DNA of 64,000 nt, taken from Hevea brasiliensis. Lineage: Eukaryota; Streptophyta; Magnoliopsida; Malpighiales; Euphorbiaceae. The notes under the pieces are model-generated. The model searched no databases and was not told where the DNA came from. It was given only the letters and a program-made list of their open reading frames with translations. Below are positions 47,938 through 58,349 of the stretch, piece after piece. Within the stretch, counting starts at the first letter, position 1, and each line of letters starts with the position of its first letter. The position numbers and the translations under genes are program-made. Where the stretch lies: positions 310,001 through 374,000 of the forward strand of contig NC_079500.1 in assembly GCF_030052815.1 (NCBI RefSeq), given 5' to 3'.

Positions 47938-49522
47938 TATTATCAGAAAATTAACTACAGAAAATAACTAGATTAATTAGTAAATGTATCATGTAATTAA
48001 CCAAAATGATTATGGTCTTTTAATCAAATAGGTCCTCCCACTAACTTAGCGAATCCTACACTTCCAAAGTAGGAAATAGAAATCCTAGTTGGATAAATTT
48101 CTAGTGGGTGATTGAATTCTTATAGTCTTATTGATCATCCTCAGGCACATCCATTATTGGAATTACAATAAATTATAAGTGAGCAACTCCTTGCCCATCA
48201 CATCTCATGTGAGGTTCAATCATTTGCCTAGCCCCTAATGCTCAAAATCTCAGGCACATCCATTATTGACTTATCTTGCATTAGTTAAGTTGATCCCATT
48301 GAGCTAGCAAACATGCAAATAATTTTAATGTCCTTAGGCACATACATTATTGGCCACAAAACCATTTACATATTTATAACATCTCATGCTTAACAATTAT
48401 TCTTAAGAAAATCTCATAAATTAATTGCACCATATGCAAGTATTTAAAATTTCTTAAAATAATTCCCTCAATGGAGGGCCCATGATATAATTACCTTAAT
48501 TATACCATTTTCAACTTAATCATTTGTTTGGAAGATTTAGTGGTCGGCTTAATTACTATTATGGTCTCACTTTGCACATTATCCAATTAGCATGCATATA
48601 TTATATACTTGCATACATTCCCATACATCTCATGCATACATGAATAAACATATAATATGGTATGATCATGGACTTTCTAAGGGATTTAATTCTGAGCCAC
48701 CAAGAATGGAATCAAGGCATTCCTAGGTGCATTTCATTCATTCATATTACAAGAGTTGCTGAAGGAGTACATAATCAACACTTGATCTTAAATTCCTCCC
48801 ACTAGTCCCACCAATGCTCTTGACCTCCTTGATCTTCTTGCAATCCATTACATTGTAATCCTTGGCATACCAAGGCAAATTTATAAGAACATGGACTTAA
48901 AGTCCTCAAATAAATGAAATTACAACCCAAAAATATTACAACCTTTATAATACATGCTTCCAAAATTAAATTAATTAATTTATAACCCAAAGAAAAATAA
49001 AAGAAATAAATTCAATCACATTAGTCTTTTATTGTCCATGATCATCCATCATGCATATTACTATTTAACAATTAAATAAAACATACAAACTAAAATTAAA
49101 TTGAATATCTCATATTCAACTAAAAAATCCAGATTTGAATATGATTCAAACAAATTTAAAAATTCAGATTTGAATCACATTCAAACAAATTTAAAAATTC
49201 AGATTTGAATCACATTCAAACAAATTTAAAAATTCAAATTTGAATCACAATTTAATTGTATGATTAAAACTCCTAATTAAACATTTTAATTAGTTATGGG
49301 CCTGATTATGGGCCTTGAAATAAAGCCCACACTCAAGCCCAAAATCCATGCACATGCTTAGACCTATCAAACATGGCCAAACCATGCGCACCATCATGGT
49401 GATAACCAAGCCGCCACCTTTATTAGTCCAACCAGCAATGAAACAATCAACTCTTGATCAAATCACACAATTAAATCACATATTGAAAATTAAATGGCAA
49501 ATATGGTGGTTCTGATACTAAT
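47938..49522 (-). other. Copia leader between 5' LTR and gag, with PBS
   Basis: Non-coding. On the minus strand, directly after the LTR, TTAGTATCAGAACC (49507-49520) matches the usual initiator-tRNA-Met primer site (TGGTATCAGAGC) with two G-to-A differences. A 35-bp tandem repeat occupies about 49130-49250 in 3.5 copies (a CAGATTTGAATC-type phrase every 35 bases). The phrase GGCACATCCATTATT recurs near 48145, 48255 and 48335. Confidence 0.75.
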
Positions 49523-51614
49523 TAAAGGAGCAAAAGCATGAAAATTGTTAGATTAGAACATTGAATTCAAAAATTTTCTTCTAGGGTCTCATGCATCATG
49601 CAACATTCATTATGTACCTAATTGATTTCAATGTTCAATTGTATATTAAAACACTTTTAATATGTATTAGGATCTACATTTGCCATTTAAGATTTTTGAA
49701 TTAACAAATTAATCCATTAGAACCCTAGATTAAAAGAATAACATGTGCACTAACCTTTTGATGCACTATAGATGTAATTGGTACCTTTGGGAAGCACCTA
49801 AGACCGAAATTGTTGTCCCTCTAGCTTGTCCACACCAAGATCACCAATGGCAGGCCCTTGAATAGCTTCTCAAGCCTTGCCAACCAATTACTTTGGAGCG
49901 GTTATAGATGTATATAGGACACTAGAAATAATTTCTAGCAATTTTTATTCAAGAGAATATGGGCAATTCTCTTTGAATTGATAAGAGAAGAAGAAGAGAA
50001 GAGAAGGATAGCTTCATAGGTGGTGGAACCTCTTTAGAAAAATCAAAATGTTATATTTGTTCTTTCATTCTTTCCCTTTTATAATTAGGACATCACTTAA
50101 AACCCTTACCACATGTCATCTTCTGATTGCATCTTAATTTTAATTGACCTAATTACATTAAGCCAAGTGTCAAAGCTAGGTTTAATCTTGACTTTGATCA
50201 TCATGCATGATAGGAAGACAAATGACAAACCATGATGCCATGTGTTACCATCTCATGGTGCCACATGTCACCCTGTGAAATGACCAAATTACCCTTGTAT
50301 TGTAATTTTGAGTTCTCAATCTAAAATTATTATTTCTCCTCTTCTAATCAATTTATATCAAATATAAATTAATTAATTAATATCTATTTATTAATTTCTC
50401 ATAATTAAATTCATATTTAAATATTTTAAATATAAATTTAACTTATAATATACATCCAATAACCTAGATTTGATTTCAAGTCATGCTAAGGACTTTGCAA
50501 TCTAATTGCAAACCAAACCTATTTAATTAATCAATTAAACTCTTTAACTAATTAATTAAATCACATTTAACTTGGTGATTACTTGTGTATGTGTGTGACT
50601 CACTAAGTTCATCACTAATTGGCAAAGAGAATGATATCAACTCTTAATATCATCAGAACTTTTCTTACCATAAATGATTTCTCTAAATCATTTTAGACAC
50701 CTCATAGACCAAGGTTAACACCTGGCATAGCATGCCATGGCCACCCAATCAGTAGTAAAGAATACCTTAAATGAACCTATAATCATATGTTACCATGCAC
50801 TAGAATCTCTCTGTTACAAAATCCCAATTAGAGCTGGAGTCATGGTTTATGTCAAACCCCATTTGCTATGAATATTATATTCTCTTTTAATTCCAGTTCT
50901 TGATTAAAAAGATTTTTCTCATCAGAAACTCTTTTCTGATTAAATCTGTCTATCCTGACCAGGAACTTGAAACATCAAGAATAATTAAATGAACATAAGA
51001 TTTTATCCCTATTTACTTAGGGTAACAGATTCCATCTTGATCAACACCTATCTCCATAAATAACTGGTAGGAGCCAACACATGCCCATATACCCATACAC
51101 AGTATAGGTATGAAAGCAGTATCAAACTCAAACCACTTATATACAAGATAACTGTGCTATCTCAGGTCTAAAGATTATATGCACTGATATGATTTATGAC
51201 AATGCATTAACAAGAGTAAACTCCACGTGATTGTCATAAGTGTCACCGATTCGGCCTACTTATCATGCATAAGCGCCTATCATTTTTGTTATATGGCATG
51301 AGACTTACCATTCCATCTTATTTATATCTCATATAAATAACTTGAAACAAACATGATTACAATCTTTCTGGATAAGTCATGTCCTTATTGTGAAGTATCC
51401 TAGATTGTGAACCAATTTATGATACTTTTGTGCTAGAAATACTGTCACTCATATTCTTAATAACTTAAGAATAAAATTTCTAACAAAATATCAATGGACC
51501 TTTTCTATTACACATAAATATATTATGTAAACGAAAAAGTGAAATTTTCTTTTTATTAATAAAACATGTACAAGATACATACTAAATAATATGCTCTAGG
51601 GCATACTACTAACA
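49523..51614 (-). repeat. 5' LTR of the copia element
   Basis: 2092 bp, ending TACTAACA at 51614 before the GTTCA duplication. About 60 bases shorter than the other LTR, with one visible deletion near 49885-49890 relative to 43195-43215 and another near 50245-50260 relative to the doubled phrase at 43590-43640. Confidence 0.88.
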
Positions 51615-52749
51615 GTTCAGTGGTACCATTAATTTCATATTAATAGGAAATTAGTCATAATTTACATATTCATATCATTTTTAATATTTAATTAGCCTTA
51701 TGAGTAATTTAATTACCATGTATAGCATTTTTCCCATGAACCTTTCTTTAGGTTCATTTTGATGTATTAACTTTATCTAGGAATTTGGCTAGGTTAGAAT
51801 GTCTATCTGATCACACTTCCTTCATAACAATTACTCCTCTATGTATAAACTTGAATTTCAATTTTTGAATCACTCAATTTGGGATTATAGAACTCAAGTT
51901 ATGGTCAAAATACCATAACTGGTCCATTTGCCTCTAAGCTGTCCAGAATTGGCAATTCCTGGTCAATAAAATTTGACCAGTTATTTGATCATTTTATGGT
52001 CATTTTTAGACTTTGGTTCCTTCATAAGATTTGTTCCTCTATGTCTTAGGGACTTCCAGGTACAATTTCATAATTTTTCAAGCTTGGTGTAGTGAGTTAT
52101 GGTCAATGTATTGACCTGGACTCTTAATCCTATTAAGGCAATAGTCAAACTTCAGGGCAGTATGTTTGATTATCTTTTTAGGGTCTATACACTTAGAATT
52201 TGGCAAAGGTGTTTGGATCAATATTGTAGCCCTAAGTATCATGTTTCCAGATCATATTGGCACATCTCAAATGGAATTTCCTAGTGGGAGTTATGGCTAA
52301 ATGAACACATGGGTATCAAATGGCATTCCGGGTTCAACTTGTTGCAAGGTGTTTTGCGGTCGCCTGGACGAACACTCACCGAAGTGGGAAAGAGTGAGGA
52401 GTCGCCACTTTAATTTTGAGGGAAATTAAAGAAAACCATTTGTGAAAATAAATTAAAATGAAACCACTTCAAAACAGAGATTCTAGATTCGGGGTCCGTA
52501 AACGGGTGGGGAAGGTGTTAGGCACCCCACCTCGTCCCTCAATAAGGGTAAGTAGATTTAACTTCACGTTCTTCATAAATTAGTTAGGAGGGCTCGAATG
52601 GAAATGTTAATCCTTTTGACAAAAGGAATATTTGATTTTTCACTAATTCGGATTACCCAGATACATAAGTAAATGAGACAACCTTAGCGAGTTACTGTTA
52701 TATGTTAATTTTGTTCGAAGGGCCATTTTGTTAGAATTCAATTTTGGGG

Positions 52750-53045
52750 ATTGGATGGGACTTTCCTCCGACTTTTTTTTAAAAATGTTTATTAAAGTTT
52801 TAGATTGAGAACCAGATAAGAACTCTCCTCCGATCTCTTTAATATTTATTAAACTTTTGCTTGAGGATCGGATAAGAACTCTCCTCCGACCTCTTTTAAA
52901 TTATTTGTTAAAATTTTAGGTGAGAATCGGATAAGAACTCTCCTCCGATCTCTTTAATATTTATTAAATTTTTTTTGTTTGAGGATCAGATAAGAACTCT
53001 CCTCCGATCTCTCATATTTTAATGGGGGTCGGATAAGGGCTTTTC
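52750..53045. repeat. Tandem repeat in R-U5 region of Tat LTR
   Basis: Four to five diverged copies of a unit of about 60 bp with the phrase GATAAGAACTCTCCTCCGAT followed by a T/A-rich stretch. Copies vary in length because of the A/T runs. Confidence 0.8.
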
Positions 53046-53990
53046 TGACCGATTGAAGTTTGATTGCGGCTACACATTATGAGAGCTTAAGACAAAGGGT
53101 TCTAATATTCACGAGTGCCAGGGATCGGAATAAGACTTCTTTTAACTCCTTGATACCTCGTGACAAGACAGAGGATACTGAACTGAATTTTACCGACCTC
53201 CTGAGTGATCGCCTAGCCAATACCTTTTGATATCCGACTTCCCTATGGTTCGGTTTTATCCTGCATTGTGACATCTTACCCGATTGTCTTTTGTGTTATT
53301 TTAGTGATTAGGCTTAAATATTTTCCTGACTTATTACTGAGACGTTTCATTACTTATAAAGAGACCCTTAAGATGCCATTACCTATATTCATCTGACCCG
53401 AAATAACAAGGATTAGCAAAAAGGATGGACAGATCAACAAAGAAGTAATCCCGAGAGTAACCTTCTTCATATTCTTAAACACAATATAGACTTTAGAGAA
53501 AACTAGGTACGTAAAAGAACAAAGGAAATACGTAAAATAAGAACATGCAATTAATGGCAATATGAGCACTCACCTATTGGGAGCCGAATCCGCTAAACTA
53601 ACTACAGAATCACAGAATGTAATAGAACTGCAGGTTGATAGCTAGAGGACTAAGGTTCGCCTTGAAATGAAGGATTCTTTGCTAAAATGCAGTCGGGTCA
53701 AAACAACCAAGCTTGAATGGAGTTGAGCTTGGACAGCAGGAGTGGAAATAAAAGATAACAAAGACAGAAAGTGAGAGTGCCACAGGATAATGAACGAACT
53801 GAAAATGAAGAGTTTCAGTATTCAAAAATCCCTTTGCAAGAAAACACTTCAGAAAACTGGTTTCAAAAGTTTTTCTTATGAAAGCTCAAAAAATAGCAGA
53901 GTAACGAACTGAATTAAGTTTAAGAGTTCTTCCACTATAGTCACTGCCTTTTGTATTTTTTCGTCCTCCTTTGAACAGTTTTCATGCAGG

Positions 53991-53999
53991 TATTTATAG
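53991..53999 (-). promoter_or_regulatory. Candidate TATA box of the Tat LTR
   Basis: CTATAAATA on the minus strand, with no better minus-strand match noticed in the LTR. Transcription would start near 53960 and run toward 52350, as expected for the LTR promoter. Confidence 0.55.
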
Positions 54000-54629
54000 G
54001 AATCGGGTGCTCCATCTGAAGGGTCAAGATCTATTTTGAGGGAGATGGAGGGTCAGGATTTCAAAGGACATGATCTGAGGCTCGAGAATTAAAGAGAATC
54101 AGAATGGACGGCCGAGATATCTTTCAAAATATTTGTCCTTTTCCTCTTCTAATCTGACGGTCCGAAACTTTGTTGACCTGGGCGATCCAAGGGCTGGGAA
54201 TAAAAGGCGCCAGTCTTGTCGTCTTCTCCTTTGATCTAAAGGCTCTGGATTCATCCTTGCAAGTGAGATCAACGGTGGAGATTGGGATGTACAGGACTGT
54301 CATGACATACTCTAGCACCAGTCAGCATTTGTGGGCGATTCTTAGGCGTGCGGTGGAGATTTCGTCTGCAACGCTTTAACTACCTTGGTTCTGATTCTGA
54401 TGACGGTTATTGGGATTTGTCTTATTCTCTTTGCCTTCCGATCTTCCCTCTTTTTGATCTGCTTGACACGCTCCCTTTTCGATCTTTCATACCGGTCTCC
54501 CCTCTTCCGATCTCTATCATTCCGATCCTTCCCTTAATCAGGCCCAGTCCGGTCAAAGCATTAATTTCCCCTCGATTCCCGAAGCGTCCGCTTCGTTTTC
54601 TGCTTAGCCATAAATGCCTGGTTTCTCCC

Positions 54630-54637
54630 TATATATA
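54630..54637. promoter_or_regulatory. TATATATA, possible second TATA box in U3
   Basis: TATATATACC on the plus strand, followed by a pyrimidine-rich leader and an ATG at 54752 opening 90 codons (stop before 55025; starts MDLFIPRLKIYD). I recognise no domain in that ORF. The TATA word is symmetrical, so it could serve either strand. Confidence 0.3.
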
Positions 54638-55191
54638 CCCCTGACAGAAGAAACTTCCCTCATTCGATTTTCCTCTCTCCCTTCTTACTTTCTTGTTCTA
54701 GCTGCTCCGGCGGTAGTTCCGGCCACGATTGTGGCTTTTGATCCCTTTCCGATGGACCTTTTTATTCCCCGACTGAAAATTTATGATCCCAGTGAACGGG
54801 GAATCGTGATGACCTTATCTGATAACAGTGAGAGAACTGGACTAATTGACCGATCTGGATCAAGGACCTCGATTCTATTGACTTCGAATCGTTCGACCGA
54901 TACAAACGGCGAACTGATTTCGGGCGAGAAGACTGCTAGTATTCCCCTAATCTCCTGTGACTGCCCCTTGGCGTTCATCCAGCTCCTCTCCGCACTGGGT
55001 GTTCCGACAGCGGCTCGGTTTTGAGCGGTAACATCGATGACGACGTCTCTCATCCTCATGGGAGTCATAGTCACCCCATCTGAGCTGTACATCTATCCGA
55101 TGTCAACAGCCGGTCTCCTGGTCAAACGCATCTTTTAACTCAGCCACGAGACTAGGCTTTGACATAGGCCTTTTAGATAGGATGTTCCACC

Positions 55192-55326
55192 GGTCTCTAG
55201 AGATCGCCCAAATGATGTAATTAGACCTTTAATGTAATCCGATCTCTAGAGATCGCCCAAATGATGTAATTAGACCTTTAATGTAATCCGATCCCTAGAG
55301 ATCGCCCAAATGATGTAATCCGATCT
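55192..55326. repeat. 49-bp tandem repeat, about 2.7 copies
   Basis: The unit begins GATCTCTAGAGATCGCCCAA, itself a near-palindrome (CTCTAGAG core), and ends AATGTAATCC. Copies start at 55192, 55241 and 55290 and are nearly identical. It lies about 260 bases upstream of the plus-strand TATA box at 55590. Confidence 0.88.
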
Positions 55327-55589
55327 TTTTGGAAATAAAAATCTTATTTTGTCAATTATCATTTTATTGATTATTTTTCGATCTCTGATGTGTTTGTCCG
55401 ATCTGGTTCCTAACTGAACAACCCTTAACTGATCCACAATTTGAAATATTTATCTTAATATGCCGATCTTTAATTAGCCGTTCTCTTTATGGAATTTTGG
55501 AATATTCGAGAGACGTGTCAGAACAGCTGGCGAGTCCCGCTAACCGATGCATTGCCTGGAACATCGTGAGCATTAAATGCTCGGATGAG

Positions 55590-55598
55590 TATAAATAG
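55590..55598 (+). promoter_or_regulatory. TATA box of the antisense unit in the LTR
   Basis: TATAAATAG within a GC-richer stretch, 156 bases before the ATG at 55754, a normal distance for a plant promoter plus short leader. It points away from the LTR promoter at 53991. Confidence 0.6.
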
Positions 55599-55753
55599 GA
55601 GTGGGGGTTAGCCAGTTGCTCTCTTACGTCCTTTTCAGCACCTCGCGAGCGACTTCAAAATTCTCTCGATTTTTCAAGCTCTTCCGACACCGATCAAGCT
55701 CCGATAAGGGTTTTGATCCTTCTTTTACTTTAAATTCTTTAATTCCTTTGAAA

Positions 55754-56584
55754 ATGAGCGGCGCCGAAGGTCAGAGAGCGGCAAGCCCCCTTTCCGTTCA
55801 CATTTCATGGTCATCGGATGAAGTAGAGGTGGTTGGGCCAAGTGTGCGACCCGAACCTCCTAGGGTTTCCGTTCCAACTCAGGGGCAAGCAACATTATCA
55901 AGGCATGCGCCTTCTTCAGGGAGAGAGAACCTTCCTATGGATGAGCTGCCGTCAATCTTGCAAGAAATCGACCTGCAATCGTTCAGCCAGGAGTACAACA
56001 TCCGGCCCAATTCATATGAACTCATCCGGTGTCACGGCGATCACCGAGCCGATCACTTCTTTGAAGAGAACGATATGATCATGGTTTACGAGGAACAATT
56101 AAAAGCCAGGCTGCGGTTCCCTCTCGATGACTTCTTCAAAGAAGTTCTAAAATTTTTCCAAGTGTGCATCGCCCAAGTTCATCCGAACTCGTGGAGGATA
56201 TTAGTAGCCTTCCGAGGCCTCTGCCGAGCTAAAGGATTCCGTCCTACGCCTAAAGTGTTCGTCGAACTGCATAGATTAACCCGTCAAAAGGACAATGAGT
56301 ACTGGTTCTTCCAGGCGAAGCCATATTGCGGGCTTTTCACCGATCTGCCTTCCTCCCTGAAAAATTGGAAGAACCGCTTCTTCATTTTAAGAAGCAAAAA
56401 TCCGAACGACTTTGAGGGTTTCCCTCGTAGCTGGCTACACCAAGGCCCCTTAATTCCGAAGCGTCTCGTATTGAATAGGGAGGAAGGCCTGATGGTGATG
56501 GAGCTGAAAGAACAGGCGAGCAGAGAGAAGTTCTCTTGCCTGGATGCAGTGACTGCCGACTTCATCACTGGACAATGGAGTTGA
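55754..56584 (+). CDS. Extra ORF, antisense in Tat LTR: putative gypsy-type transposase domain protein
   Basis: 276 codons from ATG 55754. I prefer this start to the frame opening at 55601 because it has a real ATG in a good context (AAAATGAG) and follows the TATA box. Residues 1-65 are low-complexity (SPLSVHISWSSDEVEVVG, Pro/Ser-rich). Residues about 85-250 match the plant 'putative gypsy-type transposase' domain (PF04195 type): FPLDDFFKEVLKFFQV, VHPNSWRILVAFRGLC, then LFTDLPSSLKNWKNRFF. No catalytic residues are known for this domain. The strand is opposite to gag-pol. A TGA at 56582 ends it; the next ORF follows after about 110 bases. Extra ORFs with this domain are known in the Tat lineage; function is unknown. 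Confidence 0.75.
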   Translation: MSGAEGQRAASPLSVHISWSSDEVEVVGPSVRPEPPRVSVPTQGQATLSRHAPSSGRENLPMDELPSILQEIDLQSFSQEYNIRPNSYELIRCHGDHRADHFFEENDMIMVYEEQLKARLRFPLDDFFKEVLKFFQVCIAQVHPNSWRILVAFRGLCRAKGFRPTPKVFVELHRLTRQKDNEYWFFQAKPYCGLFTDLPSSLKNWKNRFFILRSKNPNDFEGFPRSWLHQGPLIPKRLVLNREEGLMVMELKEQASREKFSCLDAVTADFITGQWS

Positions 56585-56690
56585 TCACCGGCCAAGATCT
56601 CGAGCTTCCGCTCTCTGACCTCGGCATCGGTATTTTCTACATCTCAGATCTCAGGACCTTAGCGATCTCACTGACCTCTCTTTTGTGCAG

Positions 56691-56692
56691 GT
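56691..56692 (+). other. Candidate 3' splice site between the two antisense ORFs
   Basis: The sequence before 56691 is a pyrimidine-rich CTCTCTTTTGTGCAG, a good acceptor, and ATG 56693 follows. A GT at 56630-56631 could be a donor, but the intron would be only 61 bases and the first ORF already stops at 56582. The gene may be one spliced unit that has decayed, or two ORFs. Confidence 0.4.
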
Positions 56693-56779
56693 ATGGCTAG
56701 AGACGAAGCCTCCAAGGAGAACCGGAAGCGAAAGAGGGAGATCTCCCAGAAAGTACGGGAGATGAAGTGAGCTGAAGAA

Positions 56780-57619
56780 ATGCAGACACCCAGGCATGAG
56801 CCCGGGGAAATTCAAGAAGGTTCATCTCATCCTTCAGTGCCGGTGACCATAGAAGTGGTCCGATCCCCTCCTCACCGAGAAGAGCCGCCTCCACCTCCTC
56901 CAGCTGCTCCAAACATCGAAGGGGGTCTTTCTCAGCCTCCTGTGAGGCCCCTTTCCCGGGGCGCTCAGGTCCTGCTCACTTCCCTGGAGAAGAACCGGAC
57001 TGTTCGGGAGAACCCGGGTTTTGCCAAAGTCTTGGGGTCTTCCATTTGCCTGCGGGAGGATCGGGACAGACTGTCTCCGGATACTCTTGATGACGTCTTG
57101 ACCAGATCCATGAGCCTGAACGTGGAGTGCTTGGTGAACCAGCACATTGTTCAGGAGAAAGCTCATCGCCTGGGCAAGGAAGTCGAGAAGATGGGTCACG
57201 AGATGTCTTCTCTCCGATCCCAACTCTCATCCGCTCGAGACTACATATGTGAAATTGAGGGGCTGATGAAGTTCTATGAAGACAAACTGGCCGAACAGTC
57301 TCATGTTCTGGCCGAGCGAACCCGTGTACTGGAAGAAGTTCAAGCGCTTCGGACCGATGAAGTTGCTCATATCGCTCAACTTACTGAGGAGCTCAAGGGG
57401 AAAGAAGAAGAAATGGTGACAGGAGTGGCCGGTGCTTATGTGAATGCCCACAGAGATCTCCTGGCTGAGCTCAAGAAGCGTTACCCTGAGGAGGACTTCT
57501 CTTGGATGGCCAACCTGGCTCTCGAAGATGAAGGTGAGGAGAGTGAGGAGGAGGCTGAGGGCGAGAGGGGAGATGGACAAAATGTAGATCAGGCTGGGGG
57601 TGATCCTCTAGCTGAATGA
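56780..57619 (+). CDS. Extra ORF 2, antisense in Tat LTR: proline-rich, coiled-coil, acidic-tail protein
   Basis: 279 codons from ATG 56780. The same frame is open from ATG 56693 (MARDEASKENRKRKREISQK, a basic, nuclear-signal-like start) except for a TGA at 56768-56770, so the natural start may be upstream. Domains seen: a Pro-rich segment with PPPPPPAAP (about residues 33-44); a long coiled coil (about residues 120-215, from EKAHRLGKEVEKMGHEM to LTEELKGKEEEM); an AYVNAHRDLLAELKKRYPEEDFSW segment found in homologous plant transposon-like proteins; and an acidic tail (EGEESEEEAEGE). It could be the oligomerising half of the protein started at 55754. A plus-strand AT-rich 3' region with (AAATG)n follows at 57637. 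Confidence 0.65.
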   Translation: MQTPRHEPGEIQEGSSHPSVPVTIEVVRSPPHREEPPPPPPAAPNIEGGLSQPPVRPLSRGAQVLLTSLEKNRTVRENPGFAKVLGSSICLREDRDRLSPDTLDDVLTRSMSLNVECLVNQHIVQEKAHRLGKEVEKMGHEMSSLRSQLSSARDYICEIEGLMKFYEDKLAEQSHVLAERTRVLEEVQALRTDEVAHIAQLTEELKGKEEEMVTGVAGAYVNAHRDLLAELKKRYPEEDFSWMANLALEDEGEESEEEAEGERGDGQNVDQAGGDPLAE

Positions 57620-57759
57620 CTTGTACAAATTCTTGAAATGAAATGAAATGAAATGCCTCTTTTGTTCGATGAATAGTTGTGATCGAAAAATTTCTAAATT
57701 ATTTGAACACTTGATTATCTGAGTATGTTGAAATAACTGAAAGTGATTATTAACCTAAG

Positions 57760-58220
57760 TGTGAGAGATCGGAAAACACAATGTGCATGAGATCGGTAAG
57801 GAACCAACGCTAAACGGGACTTAATTAAAATTGAAAATTTGGCTTGAACATTTAAGATCGGGATCTTCATTAAACCGGATTGGAACCTTAACTTGATTAT
57901 TCCTAAACTTTTAAAAGGGAGGTCGACCATGAAACTGGTGACATGAAGATCTGGTGTTGGTTCAATTTTATTTAACAGGAGAGATCGGGAATGTAGTTGA
58001 CCAGTCAGGATATTTGACAATTGGCTTGAGAGATCGGTGAGTAATTTGAAAGACCGGTAAGGCTTTAACTGATATGAGGACTTAGCATTGATTCAATTCT
58101 TTGTGAGGAGAGATCGGAAATGTGGTTAAATGGCAAGGAGAGATCGGAAATGTAATTGGCTGGCAAAGGGAGACTTAGTGCTGGGGATCAGTTTCAAAGT
58201 TTATTGATTCTAGGGATCGG
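57760..58220. repeat. Reiterated GAGATCGG-type word near LTR start
   Basis: About nine copies of GAGATCGG or AGATCGG in 460 bases (for example 57766, 57789, 58029, 58109, 58139), often followed by AAATGT or GAATGT. They lie in the first part of U3 in element orientation. They could be protein-binding sites or a decayed tandem repeat. Confidence 0.5.
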
Positions 58221-58239
58221 CCGAAATATGGTGTCGACA

Positions 58240-58254
58240 GCTGCCCCTCTTTAC
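58240..58254 (-). other. Polypurine tract of the Tat element
   Basis: Minus strand GTAAAGAGGGGCAGC directly before the LTR start TGTCGACACC. AGAGGGGCAGC before TGT is the common arrangement in this lineage. Confidence 0.8.
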
Positions 58255-58349
58255 ATAATTTCTATGAAAGGGGAAAAATTTTCCCGCGTAGGAATTATGT
58301 AAAGATTCATACCCATATTTTGGACGATTAGGTGTTCGAAGGTTAGGGA

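Larger units (their letters stand above)
42828..51614 (-). mobile_element. Ty1/copia element, complete ends, TSD GTTCA, internally deleted
   Basis: Two LTRs in the same orientation (42828-44980 and 49523-51614) flank an internal region with gag and pol on the minus strand. TSD GTTCA is at 42823-42827 and 51615-51619. LTR ends in element orientation are TG(T)TAGTAG and CCTTTA, a non-standard 3' end seen in both LTRs. Internal domains in order: gag, zinc knuckle fused to the integrase C-terminal half, RT, RNase H. Protease and the first part of integrase are missing, and frames are broken. In the first 105 or so aligned LTR bases I count about six differences, so the insertion is not recent. 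It is 8787 bp long. Confidence 0.9.
41674..52349 (-). mobile_element. Family A LTR (A5), split by copia element, cut by Tat element
   Basis: Starts TGTGACGCCCCTTACCC, the reverse complement of the family A end. It consists of 41674-42827 and 51615-52349 (one GTTCA duplication shared). The inverted repeat CTAAGC / GCTTAG lies at 42279-42295. The right part stops at 52349 where the Tat element begins; the rest should lie beyond the right edge of the window. No coding sequence. Phrases near 52090 (GTGAGTTATGGTCA) match A2 near 9845, confirming family and orientation. Confidence 0.75.
52350..58239 (-). repeat. 3' LTR of the Tat/Ogre-type element
   Basis: The plus-strand ends are TGTTTTGCGG (52350) and GTGTCGACA (58239), giving 5890 bp. 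The right end abuts the polypurine tract. The first 200 bases carry the GGAGTCGCCACTTTAATTTT and AAGGTGTTAGGCACCCC phrases found at this place in many plant Tat LTRs. A minus-strand TATA box at 53991-53999 would make about 4.2 kb U3 and about 1.6 kb R-U5. U3 carries two plus-strand ORFs (see 55754 and 56780). The words GATCGG/CCGATC recur very often throughout. Confidence 0.82.

Noticed and set aside
54781..55092. Minus-strand ORF of 103 codons in the Tat LTR
   Set aside because: No domain, overlaps the equally weak plus-strand ORF, and sits upstream of the LTR promoter.
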